Below, piece after piece: positions 1 to 9,210 of a stretch of 45,144 nucleotides of DNA. The notes under the pieces are model-generated. The model was not told where the DNA came from. It did no database searches and saw only the letters and a list, made by a program, of their open reading frames with translations. The first letter of the stretch is position 1; the number at the start of each line of letters is the position of its first letter. A program made the translations under genes and the position numbers. This DNA is from Cytophagales bacterium (GTDB lineage: Bacteria > Bacteroidota > Bacteroidia > Cytophagales > Cyclobacteriaceae), in NCBI GenBank assembly GCA_022360055.1, contig JAKSDO010000169.1, positions 1 through 45,144 on the forward strand, written 5' to 3'.

Positions 1-361
1 AAAAATATAAACACATGAAATTATGCGTTTCCCATAGTCTTCGGCCCGTAGAAATCTCGAAAAAATCTGTAGATATAAATTCTGGTGTTAAGAAAAATTA
101 AAAACGACGTTTATGTTATTTCCTACCTTGTCATCTCGACGTCAGGAGAGATCTGATTGCCTTATACACACGGACAAGCCGATTCTCCCTTTTACTGTCA
201 TTTCGCAGCGAAGCGGAGAAATCTGGCTGCTTGATGGTGATCCGGTGTTGATTGAACCGGATTTCTCACAAGTTCGAAATGATACTTTACTTAACACTAT
301 TTTTGATTGCAGAAAACAATTTTGACAGACATCATTTTTATCATTATAAACAGTTCATAAT
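1..361. other. Non-coding region with dispersed short repeats
   Basis: I see no credible gene before folD. The stretch has two related segments in the same orientation, at 130-160 and 197-230, each following the pattern gTCAT(c/t)TCG...GAGA(g/a)ATCTG(a/g)(t/c)TGC. A further fragment GAAATCTCG lies near 51-59. The second copy is followed by an inverted partner, GAGAAATCTGG at 216-226 against CCGGATTTCTC at 257-267 with one mismatch, which could fold into a hairpin with a loop of about 30 nt. Motifs of the type GTCATTTCG...GAGAAATCT are recalled as intergenic repeats in Bacteroidota genomes; that link is from memory. No exact TAnnTTTG promoter box was seen before folD. Confidence 0.5.
130..230 (+). 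repeat. Two degenerate copies of a GTCATYTCG...GAGARATCTG intergenic repeat
   Basis: Copy 1 (130-160) and copy 2 (197-230) share TCAT, TCG, GAGA, ATCTG and TGC in the same order and lie 67 bp apart. They look like decayed members of a dispersed intergenic repeat family, not coding sequence. Only a genome-wide count would prove it. Confidence 0.45.
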
Positions 362-1246
362 ATGGCTACCATTATCGACGGCAATAAAACTTCAGCTAGT
401 ATTCGTCAGGAAATCAAAGAGAAAGTTCAATCAATAACAGAGCGGGGAGGAAAGATCCCGCATCTTGCGGCAATTTTGGTTGGTACGGACGGAGCTAGTG
501 AGACATATGTAAACCTCAAAGTGAAAGATTGCGAACAAGTCGGATTTAAATCGACGCTTAAGCGGTTTGATGACACCATCTCGGAAGAAGAACTACTTGC
601 CGAAGTAGAGGCGATTAATAATGATCCCGATATCGATGGTCTGATTGTACAGCTACCCATACCCGACCATATATCCGTACAAAAAGTTACCGACCGGATA
701 AGGCCGGAAAAAGACGTGGATGGCTTTCATCCCATTAACGTCGGCCGAATGGCAAAAAGCCTTCCGGCGTACATTTCAGCTACACCCTATGGAATTATGC
801 AGTTGATTGAACGGTATAAGATCGAAACTTCAGGTAAACACTGCGTTGTGATCGGTCGAAGTGATATCGTAGGTTCGCCGATGAGTATATTGCTGTCGAG
901 AAAAGCATATCCCGGAAATTGTACGGTGACGCTATGCCACAGCCGAACAAAAAACATTAAGGAGATGACCCTTCAGGCCGACATCGTAATTGCCGCTTTG
1001 GGTAGTCCGGAATTCCTGACAGGAGACATGGTGAAAGAAGGAGCGGTGGTAATTGATGTCGGTACGACGAGAGTGCCTGACCCTTCAAAGAAAAGCGGAT
1101 TTACATTAAAAGGAGATGTAAACTATGAAAAAGTTGCCCCAAAGTGCAGTTACATAACTCCGGTGCCCGGAGGTGTAGGGCCCATGACCAGAGCCTCCCT
1201 GCTTATGAACACGTTACTTGCTGCGGAAAAAGCTATATACAGGTAG
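362..1246 (+). CDS. folD: Bifunctional methylenetetrahydrofolate dehydrogenase / methenyltetrahydrofolate cyclohydrolase
   Basis: FolD interconverts 5,10-methylene-, 5,10-methenyl- and 10-formyl-tetrahydrofolate in the cytosol, supplying one-carbon units and NADPH. The 294-residue length is normal for the family. The catalytic-domain motif with Tyr49 and Lys53 (ETYVNLK) is present, the Lys being the family's cyclohydrolase residue. The VQLPIPDHI motif, the nucleotide-binding turn GRSDIVGSP and the C-terminal [13 protein letters not shown] signature are also there. The ATG at 362 gives the usual short N-terminus before the first helix. It is followed after 20 nt by queE and then by an OmpA-family gene on the same strand, so the three are probably co-transcribed, although the functions are not obviously linked. 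The sequence looks intact and the call is secure. Confidence 0.97.
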   Translation: MATIIDGNKTSASIRQEIKEKVQSITERGGKIPHLAAILVGTDGASETYVNLKVKDCEQVGFKSTLKRFDDTISEEELLAEVEAINNDPDIDGLIVQLPIPDHISVQKVTDRIRPEKDVDGFHPINVGRMAKSLPAYISATPYGIMQLIERYKIETSGKHCVVIGRSDIVGSPMSILLSRKAYPGNCTVTLCHSRTKNIKEMTLQADIVIAALGSPEFLTGDMVKEGAVVIDVGTTRVPDPSKKSGFTLKGDVNYEKVAPKCSYITPVPGGVGPMTRASLLMNTLLAAEKAIYR

Positions 1247-1266
1247 TTCACTCTTAAAAAGCGTAT

Positions 1267-1899
1267 TTGAGCCAGGAGAAGAAAGATATTGACCCGCGAA
1301 ACAGCCTTTTGCCATTGATGGAAAGTTTCTATACCATCCAGGGAGAGGGATTTCATGCCGGAAAAGCGGCCTATTTCGTCAGGCTGGCTGGCTGTGACGT
1401 CGGTTGTTCCTGGTGCGATGTGAAGGAATCCTGGAACAAGGATGCCTACGATGAAGTAGAAATAAATACCTTACTTGAGCGTGCCAGGCGGTCAAAATCG
1501 AGGATTGTGGTCATTACGGGAGGAGAACCATTGATGTATGAGCTGAGCGATCTCACACGCTTGTTTAAGGAAAACGGATTCAAAACCCACCTGGAAACTT
1601 CAGGGGCATATCCCGTATCGGGAGCATGGGATTGGTTTTGCCTGTCTCCAAAAAAATTTAATCCCCCCTTGCCGGAGGCCTTTACCCTTGCAAGTGAACT
1701 TAAGATCATCGTTTACAATCATCATGATTTTCAATGGGCGGAAAAAATGTTAAATCAGGTAAATCAAGCATGTAAATTGTACCTTCAACCGGAATGGTCA
1801 AGATCCGGCTTGATGCTTCCGAAGATTATTGAATATGTAAAAAACAATCCACATTGGGAAATTTCATTGCAGGTTCATAAGTTTATGGATATTCCATAA
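1267..1899 (+). CDS. queE: 7-carboxy-7-deazaguanine synthase (radical SAM)
   Basis: QueE is a radical SAM enzyme that converts 6-carboxy-5,6,7,8-tetrahydropterin to 7-carboxy-7-deazaguanine in the queuosine tRNA-modification pathway. The N-terminal FYTIQGEGFHAGK substrate-binding signature is present. The [4Fe-4S] cluster motif is C43-x3-C47-x2-C50, within AGCDVGCSWCD, and a GGEPL motif follows as usual. The 210-residue length is typical. The start drawn here is a TTG at 1267. An ATG at 1318 would begin at MESFYTIQGEG and might remove residues needed for folding, so the TTG start or another non-ATG start is preferred, but the exact start is uncertain. No other que gene is in the window. Confidence 0.93.
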   Translation: MSQEKKDIDPRNSLLPLMESFYTIQGEGFHAGKAAYFVRLAGCDVGCSWCDVKESWNKDAYDEVEINTLLERARRSKSRIVVITGGEPLMYELSDLTRLFKENGFKTHLETSGAYPVSGAWDWFCLSPKKFNPPLPEAFTLASELKIIVYNHHDFQWAEKMLNQVNQACKLYLQPEWSRSGLMLPKIIEYVKNNPHWEISLQVHKFMDIP

Positions 1900-1902
1900 T
1901 TT

Positions 1903-3825
1903 ATGAAAGTCGTCGTATTTTTTATATTGTTCATATTTTTTTCAGGTCCGGTATTCGGACAGTCGGCTTATTCGACCAAATCCAAAAAAGCTGTAAAACA
2001 TTATGAGGAAGCGCAATTGCTTCTTAAGCAGCGCCGGATAAATGAGGCCATCAAAGAGCTGAACAACGCCCTCGAAAAAGACAATAATTTCATAGAAGCT
2101 CATTTGCGTCTTGCATTTTCCTATGAGTTAATCCGGGAGATTAATGCCCAGCAATATCATCTGGAGCAGATAGTTAAAATTGATCCGAATACCGGAAAGT
2201 ATAGGAATGTGTACTATTCCCTCGGTAAGATTTATTTCAATAAAGGGCTTTATGAAAAATCCAGAGAACAATTGGATCGGCTTGATGCATTCGGCATAGA
2301 TAATAAAAGAATCCGCGAAGATGTGACCAGACTCAACGAAAACCTTGAATTTGCGCTTCAGAATATTCAACGGCCAATCGATATTGCCCCAAAACCGATG
2401 CCCGATATTCTTAACTCGTTTCCGCTGCAGTACTTCCCGGTTTTAACGGCGGACGGGAATACGATCATCTATACTGTAAGGCTGGGGGTAAAATTTCATG
2501 ATGATGAGAATATTGTGATTAGTGAGAAAGACGAACAGGGGAATTGGGGCAAACCAATTTCGATTTCGCCCAACATCAACTCTCAATTCAATGAGGGGAC
2601 CTGTACCATTTCTGCGGACGGCCGAACGCTCATATTCACCACCTGTGAAGGGCGAAAATCCTATGGCAGTTGCGACTTGTATATAAGCGAGAAAACCGGA
2701 GATGAATGGAGCGCGCCTGTAAACCTTGGGAAAAATGTGAATTCAAGGTCCTGGGATTCACAACCGGCACTATCTGCCGACGGGCGAAAGTTGTTTTTCG
2801 TATCCGACAGGGGAGGAGGATATGGCAAAAGAGACATTTGGTTATCTGTAAAGGATGGAAACAATATTTGGCAAAAGGCCGTAAACCTGGGGCCGGCTGT
2901 AAATACGAAGGAAGATGAAGTTTCACCGTTTATTCATGTGAATGGGACCACGCTGTTTTTTGCTTCCAGAGGATTTCCCGGATTTGGCGGATTTGATTTG
3001 TATAAAAGTGAGTTATTTGATACGGTTTGGCAGGAACCGGAAAATCTGGGGTATCCCTTAAATACACATGAAGACCAGGTTTCTTTGTTTGTATCAACAA
3101 ATGGAAAAAACGGCTATTATTCGTTTGAGCGAAAGTGGCAAACAGACGAGAGTCAAAGTTTTTTGTACGAATTTGAGTTTCCCGCCTCGGGAATTCTGGA
3201 AAACAGAAGCATTTATTTGACCGGTAATATTTATGATGAGGAGACCGGGAAACCGCTGGACGCCAACATCGAATTATATAATCTGGGCGATGACCGTCCG
3301 GTTGCCATCTTCACCTCCGACCCGGTGAGCGGGAAATACTTTTCAATTTTAAACGAGAAAGGCAACATTGTTTTATACATCGATCGTGAGGGATATTTAT
3401 TCCAGAGCCAATCTTTTGTAGTGGATGTGGAACAAGGCAATTTCATAGCAAAGGATATTTACTTAAAACCCATCAAAAAAGGATCAAAAGTAAGATTAAA
3501 CAACATATTTTTTGAGTTTAACAGCGCAAAATTAACGGAGGAATCAAAAACCGAACTATACAAAATCGTTGGTTTTTTAGTCGACAACCCGAGTACCAAA
3601 ATTACGATATCGGGTCATACGGATGATCAGGGCACCGAAGATTACAACATGAAACTATCCGAAAAAAGGGCTAAGGCGGTCTACGATTTTCTGATAAATG
3701 AGGGAATAAATCCCGAGTTTTTAACATACATCGGTTTTGGTGAATCTCAACCGCTCATATCAAAAACCGATGAAGAGAGTCGAAAGATGAATCGAAGAAT
3801 TGAGTTTTCCGTCGACGAACTTTGA
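1903..3825 (+). CDS. PorE-like OmpA-family envelope protein (TPR, PD40 propeller, CRD, OmpA)
   Basis: This 640-residue exported protein probably anchors an envelope complex to peptidoglycan. A signal peptide ends near FGQ (about residue 20). TPR-like helices cover about 30-155. A PD40/WD40-like beta-propeller covers about 170-425, with repeated ADG...F(S/A)S-type blades such as SADGRKLFFVSDR. A carboxypeptidase-regulatory-like domain lies at about 435-525 and an OmpA C-terminal domain at about 530-640. The peptidoglycan-binding signature GHTDDQGTEDYNMKLSEKRA and the late NRRIEF motif are intact. This domain order matches PorE of the type IX secretion system in Porphyromonas. Bacteroidota have several paralogues with this layout, and PorE itself is a lipoprotein whereas this one has no lipobox cysteine, so the PorE role is only a possibility. 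It starts 3 nt after the queE stop. Confidence 0.88.
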   Translation: MKVVVFFILFIFFSGPVFGQSAYSTKSKKAVKHYEEAQLLLKQRRINEAIKELNNALEKDNNFIEAHLRLAFSYELIREINAQQYHLEQIVKIDPNTGKYRNVYYSLGKIYFNKGLYEKSREQLDRLDAFGIDNKRIREDVTRLNENLEFALQNIQRPIDIAPKPMPDILNSFPLQYFPVLTADGNTIIYTVRLGVKFHDDENIVISEKDEQGNWGKPISISPNINSQFNEGTCTISADGRTLIFTTCEGRKSYGSCDLYISEKTGDEWSAPVNLGKNVNSRSWDSQPALSADGRKLFFVSDRGGGYGKRDIWLSVKDGNNIWQKAVNLGPAVNTKEDEVSPFIHVNGTTLFFASRGFPGFGGFDLYKSELFDTVWQEPENLGYPLNTHEDQVSLFVSTNGKNGYYSFERKWQTDESQSFLYEFEFPASGILENRSIYLTGNIYDEETGKPLDANIELYNLGDDRPVAIFTSDPVSGKYFSILNEKGNIVLYIDREGYLFQSQSFVVDVEQGNFIAKDIYLKPIKKGSKVRLNNIFFEFNSAKLTEESKTELYKIVGFLVDNPSTKITISGHTDDQGTEDYNMKLSEKRAKAVYDFLINEGINPEFLTYIGFGESQPLISKTDEESRKMNRRIEFSVDEL

Positions 3826-3881
3826 TTTTACTTTAGTTCGTATATGTAAATCTTGGAATAATCATATTTCGAAAATAAGGT

Positions 3882-3911
3882 TCTTTCTGATAATTTAAAA
3901 AGAAAGATTTT
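3882..3911 (+). terminator. Possible weak terminator after the OmpA-family gene
   Basis: Seven-base arms TCTTTCT and AGAAAGA are separated by a 12-nt loop and followed by TTTT. The stem is AT-rich and the loop long, so the call is tentative. Confidence 0.25.
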
Positions 3912-4091
3912 GCTACATTGAAAATAAATCATCAAACCATTACAATTATTACCAAGATAACCGCAAAAGAAGAGTATTTTAATGATTTGCAGTAATTAGT
4001 ACATTCTATTGTTAAATTTATATTATGCCATATAAAAATTAACTTTTTTGTAAAAAAATGCAATTCTGTTTTTATTAATTTATTTTCCATT

Positions 4092-4099
4092 TACATTTG
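4092..4099 (+). promoter_or_regulatory. Bacteroidota -7 box (TACATTTG) for the susC/susD operon
   Basis: TACATTTG is an exact match to the TAnnTTTG -7 element of the Bacteroidota primary sigma factor, 52 nt before the susC ATG. No convincing -33 TTTG lies at 17-23 nt; TTCTG near 4064-4068 is the closest. The transcript would begin at about 4104-4106. Confidence 0.5.
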
Positions 4100-4103
4100 T
4101 AAT

Positions 4104-4122
4104 CCCAAAATATTTTTTTGGG
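4104..4122 (+). promoter_or_regulatory. Leader hairpin at the predicted 5' end of susC mRNA
   Basis: CCCAAAA (4104-4110) can pair with TTTTGGG (4116-4122) over a 5-nt loop. It sits at the predicted transcription start given by the -7 box, so the message could begin with this stem. Such a 5' stem could protect the mRNA or control initiation; this is inference. Confidence 0.3.
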
Positions 4123-4151
4123 GAGTATTTCTAACCTTTAACTGTAATAAT

Positions 4152-7100
4152 ATGAAGAGGATTCTACTATTAGGTTTAGTAGCCATGTTTGCATTTTCCG
4201 CGGCATGGGCTCAGAGGTCGGTGACCGGAACGGTTACTGCCAAAGAAGACGGTACTCCTGTTCCCGGAGTAAACGTTATCGTTAAAGGAACTGCCGCAGG
4301 TACTGTAACCGATATTGATGGAAAGTACCAAATTGGAGTTCCGGAAGAAGGAGGCACACTCGTGTTTTCGTTCATTGGATTAACAACCGAAGAAGTTGAA
4401 ATCGGCAATCAGTCGGAAATCGACATGGTGATGACTGCCGATATCAAGCAACTGACCGAGGTTGTAGTTACTGCTCTCGGTATTACCAGGGAAAAAGCGT
4501 CACTTGGTTATGCGGTTCAGGAAGTGGAAGGAGAAGAATTGAACAATGTAAAGCAAGACAATTTTATTAATTCACTTTCAGGCCGGGTTGCAGGGTTGCA
4601 TGTCAAGAACAATACGAACTTCGGAGGATCTACGAACGTAATTATCAGAGGTTCATCCTCTCTTACGGGCAGTAATCAAGCCTTGTTTGTAATAGATGGT
4701 GTACCCATTAGTAATTCGAATACGAATAATACGGGACAGACTACAGGTCGCGCCGGCTTTGACTATGGCAACTACGCGTCGGACCTGCAGCCCAATGATA
4801 TTGAGTCGGTTTCCGTATTAAAGGGAGCTGCCGCCACGGCGCTTTACGGATCAAGGGCGGCTAATGGTGTCATTCTTATAACGACAAAAAAAGGTAAAAA
4901 AGGCGCCAAAGGAATTGGGGTGACGATCAATTCGAATGTTACTTTCGGAACAGTTGATAAGAGTACCTTCCCAAACCATCAGAAATTGTATGGAGCCGGT
5001 TATGATCCGGCATGGCATGACGAGCCGGGTTTGGATCTTATTGACGTCAATGGCGATGGAACTCCGGAACCGGTCGTCCCGGTATATGACGATGCGTCGA
5101 GAGGAGGTCCGCTTGACGGCACTCCGGTCTATCAATATAATGCTTTCATTCCGGAATCGCCGTTTTACGGTCAGATGACCCCATATGTTTATCCTGAAAA
5201 TGATGCGGTGAGCTTTTTCGAAACGGCGGTAAACTATACAAACAGTTTTGATATTTCCAATGCAAATGACTACGGTTCGTATCGTTTCTCATACACCAAT
5301 ATGAACAATTCCGGCGTTATGCCGAATAGCTTGTTGAGAAGGAATAACTTTGTTTTAACAGGTTCATATAATATCCTGGATAATGTAAAGATCACAGCGC
5401 ATGCGAATTACATTAAAACCGACGGTAAAGGCAGACCGTCTACCGGCTACAGCGACAACATTATGTCTTCTTTCCGGCAGTGGTATCAGGTGAATGTGGA
5501 TATGAAGGAGCAAAGAGATTTATATTTTGCCAATACGGATCAAAATCCGACCTGGAATCCGGCAGCCTGGAACGATCGTACCCCAATTTACTGGGACAAT
5601 CCATACTGGGTGAGGTATAAGAATTATCAAACGGACGAACGATCGCGTCTGATTGGTTATGTGCAATTGGATTACGAGATCACAAAATTCTTGAGTCTGA
5701 TGGGCAGAATGGCCGTAGACACCTATGGCGAGCTGCAGGAAGAGCGGAAAGCGGTCGGATCGGTCGCCGGTGAGCTGGGGGTCGACAGACCCGACGTTAC
5801 CTCCGGATATTCCAGGTACGAAAGATCCTTTTATGAAACCAATGCGGATTTGATGCTGAATTTCCATAAAACGTACGGCAATTTTGATGTTGCTGCCATG
5901 TTAGGTACAAATATAAGAAGAAGCAGGTCCGACAGGATATTTGCATCGACCAACGGCGGATTGGCCGTTCCGGATGTATACTCGCTAAGCAATAGCGTGG
6001 ATCCTATGTTACCACCTGAGGAAAGATTATTGGAGAAAGGAGTAAACGGCTTTTTTGGAAGTTTAAATCTGGGGTATAAGAATTTCCTTTATCTTGATGC
6101 CACGGTGAGAAGAGATCAAAGTTCTACACTGCCGTCTAACAACAATGCCTATGTCTATCCGTCGGTTTCGGGAAGTTTTGTGTTTTCCGAAATCGTAGAG
6201 GCAAATTGGCTTTCTTTGGGTAAAGTAAGATTAAATTATGCTGAGGTTGGCAATGATACCGATCCTTTGAGAGTATTGGATACGTATCGGGCAAATGCGC
6301 CATTTAAGGGAAATCCATTGGTAACAAATTATTTCCTTAAAAACAATCCGGATTTAAAACCGGAACGGCAGCAGTCCATCGAGGCCGGTTTGGAGTTTAG
6401 CGTTTTGGATGATCGATTAGGAATCGATGTTGCGGTATACAAGACAAGTACGTTTGACCAATTGATGCCTGTCAGCGTTTCGTGGGCTACGGGTTATAGA
6501 GAAAAGATGGTCAATGCGGGAGAAATTGAGAATAAAGGCGCTGAGGTCATGTTGTATGCCACTCCAATCCGATCGAACGGATTCCAGTGGGATATTACTT
6601 TAAACTGGTCCAAGAATCAGAATAAGGTGATTTCATTATTTACCGATGAGGCCGGAAATGAAGTTGAAAACCTGCAATTGGCATCTTTGCAAGGCGGGGT
6701 GACCATAAATGCACGTGTTGGAGAGCCATATGGAACCATAAACGGATCTGACTATACATACCATGAAAATGGAGGCAAGATTGTCAGAGATGACGGCAGC
6801 AGATATATTAAATCCGCGACGAACGACCAGGTATTAGGTAATTTCAATCCCGATTGGTTGGGTGGAATTCGAAATGCGTTTAGCTACAAAAATTTCGATT
6901 TCAGCTTCCTGATCGACTGGCAACACGGCGGAGATGTTTTTTCTCTGGACATGTGGTACGGTACGGGAACCGGTATGTATGAAGAGACGGCAACTCCGAA
7001 TGATTTGGGCAACCCTCAAAGGGATCCGGTTATTGACAATGGCGATGGCACGTACGGCGCCGAAAGTGGTGGTATTATTTTGGACGGCGTTTATGCTGAC

Positions 7101-7427
7101 GGAACCCCGAATACAACGAGAATCAAAAGTGATATTTTTGCGCACGGTTGGGTAAGAAGCCCGAATGCCAGATATGTATATGATGCTTCTTTTGTGAAAT
7201 TAAGAGAGGTTGTGCTCACGTATAATCTACCGCAATCGATACTCGAACGGTCTCCGTTTACCGGTGTTGCGTTAAGTTTTGTCGGGAATAACCTGGCAAT
7301 ATTCCATAAAAACCTGCCGCATGCCGATCCGGAAGCAACTCAGGGATCCGGAAATATCCAGGGATGGCAAAGTGGTGTAATGCCTGCCGTCAAAAATTAC
7401 GGATTTAACGTAAATCTTAAATTCTAA
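4152..7427 (+). CDS. SusC/RagA-family TonB-linked outer-membrane transporter
   Basis: This 1091-residue protein is the TonB-dependent beta-barrel of a SusCD nutrient importer in the outer membrane. The signal peptide ends at AWA (about residue 20). A carboxypeptidase-regulatory-like domain covers about 22-100, with VTGTVT, PVPGVNVIVKGT and the DIDGKY turn. The TonB box region is LTEVVVTALGI (101-111). The plug covers about 115-250, with the SusC-type signatures SGRVAGLHV, VIIRGSSSL, LFVIDGVPI and LYGSRAANGVILITTKKG. The barrel runs to the end and closes with aromatic Phe (NLKF). The next gene is its SusD partner, overlapping by one base (TAATG). No glycoside hydrolase or peptidase is beside it, so the substrate cannot be inferred. 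Confidence 0.96.
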   Translation: MKRILLLGLVAMFAFSAAWAQRSVTGTVTAKEDGTPVPGVNVIVKGTAAGTVTDIDGKYQIGVPEEGGTLVFSFIGLTTEEVEIGNQSEIDMVMTADIKQLTEVVVTALGITREKASLGYAVQEVEGEELNNVKQDNFINSLSGRVAGLHVKNNTNFGGSTNVIIRGSSSLTGSNQALFVIDGVPISNSNTNNTGQTTGRAGFDYGNYASDLQPNDIESVSVLKGAAATALYGSRAANGVILITTKKGKKGAKGIGVTINSNVTFGTVDKSTFPNHQKLYGAGYDPAWHDEPGLDLIDVNGDGTPEPVVPVYDDASRGGPLDGTPVYQYNAFIPESPFYGQMTPYVYPENDAVSFFETAVNYTNSFDISNANDYGSYRFSYTNMNNSGVMPNSLLRRNNFVLTGSYNILDNVKITAHANYIKTDGKGRPSTGYSDNIMSSFRQWYQVNVDMKEQRDLYFANTDQNPTWNPAAWNDRTPIYWDNPYWVRYKNYQTDERSRLIGYVQLDYEITKFLSLMGRMAVDTYGELQEERKAVGSVAGELGVDRPDVTSGYSRYERSFYETNADLMLNFHKTYGNFDVAAMLGTNIRRSRSDRIFASTNGGLAVPDVYSLSNSVDPMLPPEERLLEKGVNGFFGSLNLGYKNFLYLDATVRRDQSSTLPSNNNAYVYPSVSGSFVFSEIVEANWLSLGKVRLNYAEVGNDTDPLRVLDTYRANAPFKGNPLVTNYFLKNNPDLKPERQQSIEAGLEFSVLDDRLGIDVAVYKTSTFDQLMPVSVSWATGYREKMVNAGEIENKGAEVMLYATPIRSNGFQWDITLNWSKNQNKVISLFTDEAGNEVENLQLASLQGGVTINARVGEPYGTINGSDYTYHENGGKIVRDDGSRYIKSATNDQVLGNFNPDWLGGIRNAFSYKNFDFSFLIDWQHGGDVFSLDMWYGTGTGMYEETATPNDLGNPQRDPVIDNGDGTYGAESGGIILDGVYADGTPNTTRIKSDIFAHGWVRSPNARYVYDASFVKLREVVLTYNLPQSILERSPFTGVALSFVGNNLAIFHKNLPHADPEATQGSGNIQGWQSGVMPAVKNYGFNVNLKF

Positions 7428-9073
7428 TGAAAAATTTGAATATCATGAAAAAATCATATATAGTATTCTTATTGATGTTCTGCATGCTTTTGGGTTGTAC
7501 CGATAAATTTGAAGACTTCAATACAGATAAAAAGAATCCGGCAGTGGTTTCGGGGAATTCACTGTTCACCAATGGTTTGAAGGAGCTTGCCGATCAGGTT
7601 AATCAAACAAACGTAAATCAGAATATTTGGAAGCTCTGGTCTCAATACTGGACAGAAACGACCTATAATGATGAAGCGAATTATGACATTGTTACAAGGA
7701 ATATTCCCGAGCAGGTCTATCGCTATTATTATAGGGAAGGAGCATTAAAAGATCTGGATGAGGCTGCCAAACTGATTGCAGAGGAAACCGGCACCATAGC
7801 TGAGGCGACCAAGCAAAACCGGTTGCTTATCATTGATATCTTAAATGTCTATATCTTCAATAGATTGGTAGATATCTTTGGGATGGCCATTTACAGCGAG
7901 GCGATTGACATTGGAAATGTCTATCCAAAGTACGAAGACGGCGCTGCTATTTACAGCGATTTGATTTCGAGATTGGACGCTGCAATCTCAGGCCTTGATT
8001 CCAATGAAGACAGCTTTGGCAGTGCCGATCTGTTGTATAGTGGCAACGTTGATTCGTGGAAGAAATTTGCAAATACCTTGAAGATTAAGATTGGGATTAA
8101 TCTTGGAGACGTTAATCCTTCCCTGGCTAAGTCAACGGTCGAAAGTGCGCTGAGTGGTGCTTTTACATCATCCGATGATGATTGTAATATGCCCTATCAG
8201 TCGGCTTCTCCAAATCAAAATCCACTCTATGAGGAAATAATTTCTACGGGCAGGAAAGATTATGTGATGGCGAATACGCTCGTCGATAAATTGAACGATC
8301 TTAACGATCCCAGATTGTTTTCGTATGTCGATCCAAATTCGACACAGCCATTTGCATATCAGACGGATGATAATGGTGATCCAATGGATACCACGATTGT
8401 AGCGGGTAAAGGTAGGTATTTGATTTTTGAAAAAAGAGACGGCAGCGGTGATTCTTTGGTTTACCAATCTACGCCCATTGTACTTTCTCCTACCACGGAT
8501 GAAATTTATGAAACGGTTAGACATTATATTGGAGGAAATTACGGATTCTCAAATAATTATGCCGTCTTTTCAAAAATTCATCCGGATATCCTGGTTCCCG
8601 ACAGAGAAGGACCACTGCTCACCTACACCGAATTGTTGTTTTATCTTGCCGAAGCAGCAGAGCGAGGCATGAATGTACCCATGACTGCCGAGGAGTACTA
8701 CAATATGGGTATTACAAATTCTATGATACTGGATTGGGAACATACTCAAGGGGATGTTGATACTTATTTGTCCAATCCGGATGTCGCCTATGGAACTGCC
8801 GAGGGCGATTGGAAACAGAAAATTGGCACTCAATCCTGGTTGGCATTTTATACCAGAGGATTAATTGGATATACGAATTGGAGAAGGTTGGATTGGCCTG
8901 TATTTAACCTTGCCCCGTCGGTAACTTCCACAAAGGAAATCCCAACAAGATTTACTTTCCCGATTAATGAGCAAACATTGAACGGGGCAAATTATACGGC
9001 GGCAGCAGAAGCGGTTGGCGGTGATAAGTTAACTACCAAGATCTTCTGGGATATGTATGACGCCAATGAATAG
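7427..9073 (+). CDS. SusD/RagB-family substrate-binding lipoprotein (SusD-like_2 type)
   Basis: This is the surface lipoprotein lid of the SusC transporter encoded just upstream. The 548-residue protein has a lipoprotein signal ending in LLGC with the modified cysteine at residue 24. It has the early DFNTDKKNPA motif typical of the second SusD family (PF12771-like) and ends in the family's W-D-x-Y pattern (IFWDMYDANE). It is mostly helical, as expected for the TPR-like SusD fold. The ATG at 7427 overlaps the susC stop (TAATG), and an alternative ATG at 7445 gives a shorter, equally good signal peptide. The pair is followed by a strong hairpin terminator, so it is probably a two-gene operon. 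Confidence 0.94.
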   Translation: MKNLNIMKKSYIVFLLMFCMLLGCTDKFEDFNTDKKNPAVVSGNSLFTNGLKELADQVNQTNVNQNIWKLWSQYWTETTYNDEANYDIVTRNIPEQVYRYYYREGALKDLDEAAKLIAEETGTIAEATKQNRLLIIDILNVYIFNRLVDIFGMAIYSEAIDIGNVYPKYEDGAAIYSDLISRLDAAISGLDSNEDSFGSADLLYSGNVDSWKKFANTLKIKIGINLGDVNPSLAKSTVESALSGAFTSSDDDCNMPYQSASPNQNPLYEEIISTGRKDYVMANTLVDKLNDLNDPRLFSYVDPNSTQPFAYQTDDNGDPMDTTIVAGKGRYLIFEKRDGSGDSLVYQSTPIVLSPTTDEIYETVRHYIGGNYGFSNNYAVFSKIHPDILVPDREGPLLTYTELLFYLAEAAERGMNVPMTAEEYYNMGITNSMILDWEHTQGDVDTYLSNPDVAYGTAEGDWKQKIGTQSWLAFYTRGLIGYTNWRRLDWPVFNLAPSVTSTKEIPTRFTFPINEQTLNGANYTAAAEAVGGDKLTTKIFWDMYDANE

Positions 9074-9090
9074 TATTATTTAAAGCAATG

Positions 9091-9121
9091 AAAAAAGCTG
9101 CCTGTACAGGTAGCTTTTTTT
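9091..9121 (+). terminator. Intrinsic terminator of the susC/susD operon
   Basis: The arms AAAAAAGCTGCCT and AGGTAGCTTTTTT form a 13-bp stem with one G-U pair around a GTAC loop, and the right arm runs into a T tract. It starts 17 nt after the susD stop. Confidence 0.85.
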
Positions 9122-9210
9122 GTTTGCAAATACAGACAACATTGATTTTTATCGTTAAAACTATATAACAAACCCCCATAATATTTTTTAAAGCCTTTCA
9201 TTTTTTATAC

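Larger units (their letters stand above)
3826..4151. other. AT-rich intergenic region with susC promoter and leader
   Basis: This 326-bp stretch has no gene. Near its left end is a weak stem, TCTTTCT at 3882-3888 with AGAAAGA at 3901-3907 followed by TTTT, which may end the folD-queE-ompA transcript. Near the right end are a TACATTTG box and a leader hairpin described separately. The middle is very AT-rich with no structure I can support. Confidence 0.6.

Noticed and set aside
113-325. 70-codon open frame before folD
   Set aside because: It spans the dispersed repeat copies and reads as low-quality sequence with no signal peptide or motif.
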